NCBI GenBank assembly: GCA_047630175.1
Contig: JBLHVI010000094.1
Span: forward strand, 1 to 12,823
DNA length: 12,823 nt
Origin: UBA4582 sp047630175
GTDB taxonomy: Bacteria > Pseudomonadota > Gammaproteobacteria > Pseudomonadales > Azotimanducaceae
Direction: 5' to 3'
Position numbers and translations under genes: made by a program. Of the stretch, positions 1 to 6,686 are shown in pieces (within the stretch, counting starts at the first letter, position 1; each line of letters opens with the position of its first letter). The notes under the pieces were generated by a model. That model saw nothing but the letters and a program-made list of their open reading frames with translations. It ran no database searches and was not told the DNA's origin.

Positions 1-484
1 TTAAGGCGCCCTTACCTTCTTTATGGGCTTGAACTAATTCTTCTGCGGACCGTGCTAGCACGACGTTGTTGGCAGGGTCTTGTGTCATTGCCAATACGGC
101 CGCCAGTTTGCTATCGGCAATCGCGCGTGCCTCGGCATAGCCAGCAGCGTTTCTGGGTCCCGGTCCAACGGCAACTGCCATAAGCACCGCATCGGTACCC
201 CCAGCGCGCATCTTCTCAGGCGACACCTTTGATAGTCCGTCAGCACCTACATAACGCGACTCCTTGCCTGGAATTTCTATGTCTGCGTGGGCATCTAGCA
301 CCAGTGCCTGCTTATGAATTTGTTCGGCGCTGAGTTGAGCGGCAGGCACGTCAGCCACAGGGACGGGCGCGGTGGTCTCATCTGCTGGCGTGCAGGCTGT
401 TAGAAACGCTGCAGATATGAGTGCGAGCCACAACCGGCTATTGGTTATGTTAAGTCGCATTGTGCGCTTAGGAAGATTTAGCAT
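1..484 (-). CDS. Membrane dipeptidase (peptidase M19) lipoprotein, N-terminal part
   Basis: This is a partial gene: the frame is open to base 1, so about 161 codons of a protein usually near 400 residues are present. M19 enzymes are zinc dipeptidases of the renal dipeptidase family. A signal peptide with lipobox L-T-A-C (Cys 31) predicts an outer- or inner-membrane lipoprotein. After a Pro/Ala-rich linker comes VLDAHADIEI (His 66, Asp 68), matching the family's first metal-binding H-x-D motif. It is followed by KMRAGGTDAV, like the family's conserved 'M+.GGV.A' segment, and by HKEGKGAL at the edge, where family members continue into a 'GIEGG' segment. I chose the ATG at 484 because AAGGA lies 10 bases upstream; an in-frame ATG at 460 would give a shorter signal peptide. 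The metal ligands beyond the edge cannot be checked. Family assignment is fairly sure; substrate is unknown. Confidence 0.82.
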   Translation of the reverse strand, partial: MLNLPKRTMRLNITNSRLWLALISAAFLTACTPADETTAPVPVADVPAAQLSAEQIHKQALVLDAHADIEIPGKESRYVGADGLSKVSPEKMRAGGTDAVLMAVAVGPGPRNAAGYAEARAIADSKLAAVLAMTQDPANNVVLARSAEELVQAHKEGKGAL

Positions 485-527
485 ATCAACCGCATCCTTG
501 ACCGTTCAGTGTTGGGAGATCAAAGGT

Positions 528-556
528 ATCATATCTTCTAGGTAAGATCAGGTTAA
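528..556 (-). promoter_or_regulatory. Sigma70-like promoter for the M19 dipeptidase gene
   Basis: On the minus strand a -35-like TTAACC (551-556) and a -10-like TATGAT (528-533) are separated by exactly 17 bases. Transcription would begin near 521, about 37 bases before the ATG at 484. The match is by eye. Confidence 0.45.
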
Positions 557-645
557 TGGGATATCAGTGTGATAGCCGGTGGTGTGCAAGGGGATGAATT
601 ATCGTCACATTGCCGCCACGTGAGTAAAGTAGGTAAACTGTAACA

Positions 646-666
646 GGGTTTCGAAACCCGTTTTTT
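646..666 (+). terminator. Terminator-like hairpin with U-run, upstream of the GNAT gene
   Basis: The perfect 14-base palindrome GGGTTTCGAAACCC (646-659) is followed by G and six T (661-666), the shape of an intrinsic terminator on the plus strand. The minus strand has no T-run after it. No gene lies upstream on the plus strand, because the M19 gene diverges. It could end a short unannotated transcript, act as a leader attenuator for the GNAT gene starting at 690, or be an operator. A weak promoter-like pair (TTGCCG at 610-615, TAAACT at 634-639, spacer 18) would start transcription right at the palindrome, which argues against attenuation. Confidence 0.5.
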
Positions 667-689
667 CGCTCATAAAGGTATCCGACCGT

Positions 690-1253
690 ATGTCGCAAGG
701 CACAGCTAATCAATCTTCCAGTTCACTGTCATTTCGTGCTGCCATTGCTGACGACGAAGGGTTCATCGCGGCATTAATAAACTCGGCCTATCGTGGAGAT
801 TCCAGTCGCGTTGGCTGGACAACGGAAGCAGATCTGCTGGAGGGTACTCGGACTAATGCAGGTGAGGTGTTGGGCCTTATTCAGGCAAACGATAGTACGA
901 TGTTCCTGTGTCAACAGGCCGGTCAGATCGTTGGCTGCGTTTACCTACAGAAGCGTGGCGAGACAGGCTATCTGGGTATGTTTGTTGTTTCGCCGCAGCT
1001 TCAAGGTGTCGGTATTGGCAAGCAATTTATGGCGGCGGCAGAGAATTATGTGCAACATCAATGGCGTGTCAGCCGTATGATTATGTCGGTAATTACGCTG
1101 CGTGAAGAACTCATTGCCTATTATGAGCGTCGTGGTTATCGACGTACGGGCGAATTCGAGCCTTTCCCCACAGACCTGGATGACACTATTATATTGGTAG
1201 AAAATTTGCAGTTCGAGACGTTGGAAAAGCAATTCGAGGAGCGGCCGACATAA
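690..1253 (+). CDS. GNAT family N-acetyltransferase
   Basis: This 187-residue cytoplasmic protein has the GNAT fold and should transfer an acetyl group from acetyl-CoA to an amine; the acceptor cannot be told from sequence. Motif A is clear: YLGMFVVSP (94-102) leads into QLQGVGIGK (103-111), giving the Q-x-x-G-x-G pyrophosphate-binding loop. The C-terminal part LIAYYERRGYRRTGEF (141-156) is the usual motif B with the end-of-helix Tyr. The N-terminal YRGDSSRVGWTTEADLL (34-50) is typical of one widespread uncharacterised GNAT subgroup. The first 14 residues are Ser/Gln-rich and probably disordered. AAAGG about 11 bases before the ATG is a modest ribosome site. The DUF4862 gene begins 58 bases downstream on the same strand with no terminator between, so co-transcription is likely. 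Confidence 0.9.
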   Translation: MSQGTANQSSSSLSFRAAIADDEGFIAALINSAYRGDSSRVGWTTEADLLEGTRTNAGEVLGLIQANDSTMFLCQQAGQIVGCVYLQKRGETGYLGMFVVSPQLQGVGIGKQFMAAAENYVQHQWRVSRMIMSVITLREELIAYYERRGYRRTGEFEPFPTDLDDTIILVENLQFETLEKQFEERPT

Positions 1254-1311
1254 CTTGTGAGCAGATCGAAGTACCGTGTTTTGTGTCGCTATTTTTGATT
1301 TATAGGGAATC

Positions 1312-2295
1312 ATGGTGTTGAATTACTATTTGGGCGCGTACGCGTTGTCCCCCACCAAAAAGGTATGGGATGCTGAGATTGAATCCGCTTTTTATGCTGA
1401 TCTCAAGACGCTGCGTAACCTTAAAGGTTTGGAACATCCTTTTTATGGCGCTCTGCATGAGCATGATGATGACTGGTTTCTGGCTAATATCGCACCTCAC
1501 TGGGATTACGTGCTGACCTGCATTCCTGGCACGATGAATGCGCTGGCGTTGAACCCACACTTTGGTATTGCCTCAGACGATGCGCAAGGGCGTGCTAGTG
1601 CTTTAGCCTTTATGCAGCAAGCCTGTGATGCCGTCGGCAAGCTGAATCGGCATCTCGGCCGCCAGGCTGTCACCGCGGTTCTGGCGCATACAGCGCCAGC
1701 GCGCACACATGCATCCTCGTCGAGGTCAGCGTTAATGGCTTCTCTGCAAACGATGGTAGGTTGGGACTGGCAGGGTGCCAGTATTGTTATTGAGCATTGT
1801 GATGCCTATACCGACAGCCACTTGCCGTCCAAGGGTTTTTTGGCGCTGGAGGATGAGCTTGCTGTACTGAGTGAGATTAACCAGGATCTGGCGTCGCCTA
1901 TTGGAATCGTCATCAACTGGGGTCGTTCTGTTTTTGAAGTCCGGCAGCTAGGCGGTGCACTGGCGCATATTAGAGCTGCGCAGCAGTGCGGTGTGCTGCA
2001 TGGCATTATTTTTTCAGGTATCTCTGATAAAGAGACGGCATATGGGGCGTGGCGTGACAGCCATATGCCGCCAATGCAGGGTAACCTTGTGGCATATGGC
2101 GCGCAGCATTCGTGGATGACTGAGGCTGCCATGCATGAATGTCTTGCCGTCAGTGGTGATGCGCAAGCGTTGCCTATTTTGGGCGCCAAAATCAGCATAC
2201 GCCCTGATGCAAGCTCACCTGCAGAGCGGCTGGGTTACATCATTGATACGCTGGCGATACTAGACCGCTATTTTATGGGCAAGCCGCCTAAATAA
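1312..2295 (+). CDS. DUF4862 family protein (TIM-barrel-like, function unknown)
   Basis: I recognise this 327-residue protein as DUF4862 from the N-terminal YYLGAYALSP (5-14) and the central IVIEHCDA...KGFLALEDEL block (158-183). No function is established for the family that I know of. The pattern of hydrophobic strands ending in polar or acidic residues suggests a TIM barrel of the xylose-isomerase/AP-endonuclease type. Examples are IVIEHCD (E161, H162, D164), GIVINWGRS (198-206) and HGIIFSGIS (230-238). The fold is my inference. The acidic and His residues at strand ends could bind a metal, and EDE (180-182) is a further candidate. There is no signal peptide, so it is cytoplasmic. A GGGA lies close to the ATG (about 4 bases). 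It is probably translated from the same message as the GNAT upstream. Confidence 0.82.
   Translation: MVLNYYLGAYALSPTKKVWDAEIESAFYADLKTLRNLKGLEHPFYGALHEHDDDWFLANIAPHWDYVLTCIPGTMNALALNPHFGIASDDAQGRASALAFMQQACDAVGKLNRHLGRQAVTAVLAHTAPARTHASSSRSALMASLQTMVGWDWQGASIVIEHCDAYTDSHLPSKGFLALEDELAVLSEINQDLASPIGIVINWGRSVFEVRQLGGALAHIRAAQQCGVLHGIIFSGISDKETAYGAWRDSHMPPMQGNLVAYGAQHSWMTEAAMHECLAVSGDAQALPILGAKISIRPDASSPAERLGYIIDTLAILDRYFMGKPPK
2036..2070. repeat. 10-bp perfect inverted repeat inside the DUF4862 gene
   Basis: CGGCATATGG (2036-2045) and its exact reverse complement CCATATGCCG (2061-2070) are separated by 15 bases. A related half, GGCATATGGC, recurs at 2091-2100. It lies in coding sequence, so it may be chance, an mRNA hairpin or a protein-binding site. 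Confidence 0.5.
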
Positions 2296-2460
2296 TATAA
2301 CGCGCAGCGGCAGACGATCATATTGCTAACAGAGTCATCAAGCTAGTTGGGACGCTGCCTTGCGCCTCGATTGCGGCCTAGTAAAGACGCTGACATCAAT
2401 GCCGCGTCCTGACTAAATGAAGCGCTCGGGCTATAGCCTCAAAGCTGATGAATTGCTTGA

Positions 2461-2492
2461 CCGACGGGGATCACTCATTACGCCCCGTACGG
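2461..2492. other. Hairpin in the convergent gap between DUF4862 and the acylase
   Basis: The gap 2296-2559 holds no credible gene. Its one clear structure is a 9-bp stem: CCG plus ACGGGG (2461-2469) pairs with CCCCGT plus CGG (2483-2488, 2490-2492), with one bulged A at 2489 and a 13-base loop. No T-run follows on either strand, so it is not a standard intrinsic terminator, although it sits where one is expected between convergent genes. Confidence 0.35.
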
Positions 2493-2559
2493 CTTAGTAT
2501 GCTCAGCAAGCTTGGGTAGTGCCCGAGTGTATTGACAGGGTTTACGCCGCTTCACCTAA

Positions 2560-4710
2560 CTAGGGTGTGTATATCCGCTTGGTATTCTCAGCTAACGCCT
2601 CGGTTGAAAAAAAGGTAGGCTTCATTTGCTCTGACACAAACAAAGGCATTTGGTCGCCGTAGTGTTCGGCAGAGGCGTCCAAGGTACTGCTGCCATACTG
2701 ATGGATGCTCTCGATAGTTTGGGTGCCATCAGCTGCCCAGCTGGCAAAGATGAACAGACCATCGCCAGCTACAGCCGTCAGGTGGCCATCGTCTTCAAGG
2801 CCCGTGCCGTAAATAGCGCGCAACACATCTGGACCGCCGTTGAGTGGTAAGTTTTGGCTGCCGCGTATGATTCTATTTACCTCACCCCAGGCAACGTCGG
2901 CGCGGCCAAACTCGGCATGCAACTGATCTACACACTTCTCGAACTCACCGCGCACCGCAGGTGGCGCACTACCTGCCTGCTCGGCTTTCCATTCCTCTGA
3001 GATGCTGCAAATGCCAAGGGCTGCGCCCGTACTACTTTGATCAGTCGATAGATTCCAATTCCGGAGTAGCGTTTGCGCTTGCTGGTATTTATCGTTAGTC
3101 GAGTAGTCAATGTTGAATACATCCTTCAGATAGATCATAGCGCGTGACTGTTTAGCGTAATGGTTATCAAACTTGATGGCTTTAAAGTCTGCGTCACTGA
3201 TCTGTCCGTGTGCTTCAAATAACTCCAACCCGCGAGTCGCGCGGTTGGTCATGCGGGTAGGAAAACCAAAGGTTTCACTGAAGTCACTACGTAGTTGGTT
3301 ATCTGCAGGCGCCGTCACTCGAAAGGGTGATTGATTGACGCTCAGTACATAGCCGCTTGTAGGGTTCACGACCTGCGGTAATTGCTCGAAGGGTAAGTAG
3401 CTGTCCCAAATAAGATCGCTACGGTCGCCGGGCAGATATTGCTGCCAGTTAAATCCATCGGCACGCATGGGCGATTGGCTGTTATGGTAAAAGCCAATGT
3501 TGCCGCCACTGTCAGCAGCGACAAAATTAAAGCTGCTAATGGCCAGCTGATCCATGGCGTCTTCCCACTCGCTGAGGCTACTGGCCTTATTCATGGCTAG
3601 CCATTGATCTACCTGGCGAATTTCACCTTGGCCAGCATAGCGGATAGCATAGTCGCCATGGTCGGTGCGTAGCACTGGGCCATGCTCGCTATAAAAGCGG
3701 TCCTCGTTTACGGTCCAGTATAGGTTGCCTATTAGTTTTACTCGGATGGCTGCAGGTTTGATGCTGAGATCTACCCATGCGTTATCTAACCGGTACTGAT
3801 TCTCGTTGTCCGGGTTAATATCTAGCACGTAGATATCTACCAGATCAGGCTTATTGACCGTTGCGCCCCAGGCCACATGTTCGTTCACGCCAACAGAGAT
3901 TACCGGCCCGCCAGGGAAGGTGCCGCCCATGACATGCAGGCCCTCGTCGCTGCGTAAATGGGCTTCATACCAAGCTACGGGGCCTGTCAAAGGCTGGTGC
4001 GAGTTGATGAGCATGCGCGTGGCGCCGTCTGTTGACCGGCTGGGTGAAACAGCGAACGCGTTAGAGCCTTTTGGTAGTGCATCAGCGGCTATCATGTTCC
4101 AAGCGGTTTGCTGGTTATCGGTCGAAATATCGTGTTTTCGTTCATCACCAAATAACGCCATTACTGGCTTTTGGAAGCCGTAGAACAGTAGGTGCTGGAT
4201 AGCAAAACCTGCCACCAGATCTTTAGCCGTGATGGGGTACAGGGTCTGATTCACTAAACTTGGATTTTTCGCGGCCCAGTAGTTTACACCATCAGCGAAG
4301 CCGGTTAGCAGTGCGCGCGCGGCCGGGGTAATGGCCGTGTCATATTGCGCGTCAATGTCGGCTTTGACGTCTAACAAGGCAATCAAATAATCCAGCGGTA
4401 TAGCAGAATAGCCCTTAATAGCGCTTTGCTCACCACGGTAAAAGCCGATGGCGTCTTCTATCAGCTGATAATGGTCTTCTGCCTGCGCGTAGGCAAAACC
4501 AAATGCTGCGTCGCTATCACGGGGACCGTTGATATGAGGTACTCCCCATGTGTCTCGGGTGATGGTCACGGTGTAGCTGGCGCGTTTCGCGATGTAGGCT
4601 GGTGCATCAAAGCCGTTGCTTTGGCGGGCGCCTAAGTACAGGTGTAGCGCACTGGCCGTGACCAACAGTAACGCTGTTACTAAACCTAAACCTGAGAAGA
4701 TCTTTCGCAT
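2560..4710 (-). CDS. Penicillin acylase family (S45) Ntn hydrolase, AHL-acylase-like
   Basis: This 716-residue precursor belongs to the penicillin G acylase/AHL acylase/aculeacin acylase family, which cleave amide bonds after self-processing into two subunits. Residues 1-25 are a hydrophobic signal segment, so export to the periplasm is expected. TRDTWGVPHI (51-60) and FGFAYAQAEDHYQLIED (70-86) are the usual start of the alpha chain. The cleavage site is G215-S216-N217, with Ser216 as the new beta-chain N-terminus and nucleophile. Counting from it, His238 is beta-23 and Val285 is beta-70, the positions of His and Val in AHL acylases such as PvdQ; penicillin G acylase has Gln at beta-23. Asn459 (beta-244) in SGYVLSVNQSPFR fits the oxyanion Asn. 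AGGA lies 10 bases before the ATG. The methyltransferase gene lies 58 bases upstream on the same strand. Family is certain; the AHL substrate is only suggested. Confidence 0.93.
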   Translation of the reverse strand: MRKIFSGLGLVTALLLVTASALHLYLGARQSNGFDAPAYIAKRASYTVTITRDTWGVPHINGPRDSDAAFGFAYAQAEDHYQLIEDAIGFYRGEQSAIKGYSAIPLDYLIALLDVKADIDAQYDTAITPAARALLTGFADGVNYWAAKNPSLVNQTLYPITAKDLVAGFAIQHLLFYGFQKPVMALFGDERKHDISTDNQQTAWNMIAADALPKGSNAFAVSPSRSTDGATRMLINSHQPLTGPVAWYEAHLRSDEGLHVMGGTFPGGPVISVGVNEHVAWGATVNKPDLVDIYVLDINPDNENQYRLDNAWVDLSIKPAAIRVKLIGNLYWTVNEDRFYSEHGPVLRTDHGDYAIRYAGQGEIRQVDQWLAMNKASSLSEWEDAMDQLAISSFNFVAADSGGNIGFYHNSQSPMRADGFNWQQYLPGDRSDLIWDSYLPFEQLPQVVNPTSGYVLSVNQSPFRVTAPADNQLRSDFSETFGFPTRMTNRATRGLELFEAHGQISDADFKAIKFDNHYAKQSRAMIYLKDVFNIDYSTNDKYQQAQTLLRNWNLSTDQSSTGAALGICSISEEWKAEQAGSAPPAVRGEFEKCVDQLHAEFGRADVAWGEVNRIIRGSQNLPLNGGPDVLRAIYGTGLEDDGHLTAVAGDGLFIFASWAADGTQTIESIHQYGSSTLDASAEHYGDQMPLFVSEQMKPTFFSTEALAENTKRIYTP

Positions 4711-4768
4711 AGTGTTTGTTCCTGTGCTGGCTGCAAGTTGTTGTCATTAATATTTATAGTTGCTGGTG

Positions 4769-5722
4769 TTATGAAGCCGTTGCCGTTGTGCCGCGATGCA
4801 CGTAGCGTGCAAAACCTTTGGCCTTAGGTACCTCAAAAACGTCGACATGTGCATAACCCGATGCCAACATCTGAGTCGATAAATTCTCGCAGGCAACATA
4901 CACACCGATGCTTGCGATTTGCGCCATCTGTTTAAAGATACGCAGCATGACATATTCTGTTAACAAGCTGTGGCGGCCGTAAGGCAGGTCGGTCACAACG
5001 GCATCCACCGGTTGCGTCCACGCCCGAGCGTCTCGTTGCTCGACCGGGTAGTCATAACCAAAGTGCTGCAGATTGTTGTTCGCCATGTCCACCATTTTGC
5101 CGTTGCTGTCGCCGCAGAGCACGGACATACCTACTGCGCTGGCCTCCAATGGAATCGAGCCGCTGCCGCAGCACGGATCGAGAATGGTACGGGCTGTCAG
5201 GGGTAGTAAGTTAACCAATGCTCTGGCAAGGCGCGAGGGCAAAGATGAAGAGGTGCGGTGTGGCTTTTTGTCATGTTGCAAATACGTTCTGTTAGGCTCG
5301 GCGATAATTTCGCCCAGCACAAAGTGCGCCTCGTTCTTGATCACGACGAGTTTGTGTAATGGGTGTCTCAAATTAGGGCCGGCCTGCAAGGCGTCAGCTA
5401 CCGCCAAGCCCATGGTCAAGCGCTGCGCGCCACTCATTGACGGAGCTATGGTCTTGATATGGAAGTCGTCTAGTACCGTCGTCGAAGCGGCGGCCCGTGC
5501 ACAGAGCAGATCTAAAGTTGGGGCGCTGGCTATAACCTGCAGGCCAAACTGCTGATAGGCCGCACGCCATATCGCGTCGGTGCTGCCACTCGCTGCCAAA
5601 CCATTGGTCGGTGCCACGCCTGACAGCACGGCACACTCTGCCGCGACTAAGTCATTACGCTGATCGCCATTGCTGACAACTAAACAATGGGTCGGGTCAA
5701 GATCGGAAAAGCGTGGAGTCAC
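4769..5722 (-). CDS. TRM11-like SAM-dependent RNA methyltransferase
   Basis: This 317-residue protein has a C-terminal Rossmann-type methyltransferase domain of the UPF0020/TRM11 class. PHRTSSSLPSRLARALVNL (154-172) precedes motif I LDPCCGSGSIPLEA (181-194), which binds S-adenosylmethionine. Motif IV is TDLPYGR (244-250), where relatives that methylate the N2 of tRNA guanine have D-P-P-Y. The N-terminal 110 residues lack an obvious THUMP domain but could hold a diverged RNA-binding fold. The product is therefore probably a tRNA or rRNA guanine-N2 methyltransferase; the target base is not known. The start is a GTG at 5722: no ATG, GTG or TTG lies upstream in frame before a stop, and the ribosome site is weak (AGG 13 bases away). 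It leads a probable two-gene transcript with the acylase. Confidence 0.82.
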   Translation of the reverse strand: MTPRFSDLDPTHCLVVSNGDQRNDLVAAECAVLSGVAPTNGLAASGSTDAIWRAAYQQFGLQVIASAPTLDLLCARAAASTTVLDDFHIKTIAPSMSGAQRLTMGLAVADALQAGPNLRHPLHKLVVIKNEAHFVLGEIIAEPNRTYLQHDKKPHRTSSSLPSRLARALVNLLPLTARTILDPCCGSGSIPLEASAVGMSVLCGDSNGKMVDMANNNLQHFGYDYPVEQRDARAWTQPVDAVVTDLPYGRHSLLTEYVMLRIFKQMAQIASIGVYVACENLSTQMLASGYAHVDVFEVPKAKGFARYVHRGTTATAS

Positions 5723-5904
5723 TATTTGTATGCCGGCCTCGGGAATGCCGACGCGATGAGTAAAAGTGAAGGTTGCTGATACAGATCAGATGATAGAGGT
5801 ATTCTCGCCGCGTAGCGAATATGTGCTGTGATTCCCAATAAAGCCTCGAAACATATTCACGCTAAGCGCGCTAAGTTGGGTAGACTCTTCGTAACAATAA
5901 CCGC

Positions 5905-5910
5905 AAGGAG
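5905..5910 (+). promoter_or_regulatory. Ribosome binding site that sets the start of the PfpI-like gene
   Basis: AAGGAG ends 10 bases before the ATG at 5921. The frame stays open upstream to a GTG at 5828, but those 31 codons are Lys/Arg-rich, unlike the family, and lack a ribosome site. The rest of the divergent gap (5723-5920) shows only a short direct repeat of GCTAAG near 5870. Confidence 0.7.
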
Positions 5911-5920
5911 TAATAGATCG

Positions 5921-6559
5921 ATGCGACCACTCACCCTTGGTGCTATTTTATATCCCGGTTTTGAGCTGCTGGACCTGTTCGGTCCTTTAGAGATGTTTAC
6001 AGCTCTGCCACCAGCAATGCTCAATGTGGTCATGGTTGCGCAGCACAAAGGACCTGTGACAGCAGGATCTATGAGCAATGCATCCATGCCATCGGTGATC
6101 GCTGATTATGATTTTGTAGACGCTCCACCTTTGGATCTGATGGTGCTGCCGGGTGGCGTAGGCACTTTCCCAGAGCTTGAAAATCTGGCGATGCTCGATT
6201 TTCTGAGAACGCGTGCTGCAGCGGCACAAATCACCGCGTCAGTATGTACAGGCTCTGCACTGTTGGCGGCGGCAGGAATTTTGGATGGTCATCGCGCGAC
6301 GTCAAACAAGCAGGTGTTTGATATGGCAAGAGTCGTGTCAGACAAAGTCGACTGGATAGAAGCCGCTCGCTGGGTAGATGATGGTGCGGTAGTGACGTCA
6401 TCAGGCGTTTCGGCAGGCATCGATATGTCGCTGGCGATAATCGCCCGCTTGTTTGGCGAAGAGGCAGCCGAGACTATAGCCAACGGCGCTGAATACACTT
6501 GGCACCGCGATGCCGATTCCGATCCTTTTATTGCCCACCTAAATAAGATGATGGGCTAA
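5921..6559 (+). CDS. DJ-1/PfpI family protein, isonitrile hydratase-like
   Basis: This is a 212-residue cytoplasmic protein of the DJ-1/PfpI (glutamine amidotransferase-like) superfamily. LGAILYPGFELLDLFGPLEMF contains the conserved acidic residue (Glu24) after the first strand. LMVLPGGVGTF is the oxyanion-side loop. ASVCTGSALLAAAGIL is the nucleophile elbow with the reactive Cys at position 109, and the following DGHRATSNK is typical of the branch that includes isonitrile hydratase and the N-terminal domain of some AraC-type regulators. No helix-turn-helix follows, so it is a stand-alone enzyme-like member. Substrate is unknown: isonitrile hydratase, glyoxalase/deglycase or another hydrolase are all possible. 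The EamA transporter follows 127 bases downstream on the same strand. Confidence 0.88.
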   Translation: MRPLTLGAILYPGFELLDLFGPLEMFTALPPAMLNVVMVAQHKGPVTAGSMSNASMPSVIADYDFVDAPPLDLMVLPGGVGTFPELENLAMLDFLRTRAAAAQITASVCTGSALLAAAGILDGHRATSNKQVFDMARVVSDKVDWIEAARWVDDGAVVTSSGVSAGIDMSLAIIARLFGEEAAETIANGAEYTWHRDADSDPFIAHLNKMMG

Positions 6560-6580
6560 AGGTTGTCAGCACTCTGTAAA

Positions 6581-6599
6581 GCCCTGATCAAAACAGGGC
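6581..6599 (+). terminator. Hairpin after the PfpI-like gene, weak terminator candidate
   Basis: GCCCTG (6581-6586) and CAGGGC (6594-6599) form a 6-bp stem with a 7-base loop, 21 bases after the stop codon. No proper T-run follows, so termination would be weak or absent. Confidence 0.35.
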
Positions 6600-6686
6600 A
6601 CGAACCTGCCTTTCATGCGAAGATAAAAGACGCAAGTCAGTGCTATTTCTCCCCAGTCCTTAATCCTCTCGTGTAAGCTGCTGTTC

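Noticed and set aside
945..1313. 122-codon minus-strand frame.
   Set aside because: It is antisense to the GNAT gene and has no family features.
1806..2198. 130-codon minus-strand frame.
   Set aside because: It is antisense to DUF4862, with Cys/Ser-rich composition typical of a shadow frame.
2532..2562. TTGACA with a TAACTA 19 bases downstream, pointing into the 3' end of the acylase gene on the opposite strand.
   Set aside because: The -10 match and spacing are poor and there is no downstream gene on that strand; an antisense promoter cannot be supported by sequence alone.
5073..5555. 160-codon plus-strand frame.
   Set aside because: It lies wholly opposite the TRM11-like methyltransferase, whose motifs are clear; it shows no recognisable domain.
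5828..5920. N-terminal extension of the PfpI-like protein from GTG 5828.
   Set aside because: It has no ribosome site and an atypical basic sequence, while AAGGAG correctly precedes the ATG at 5921.
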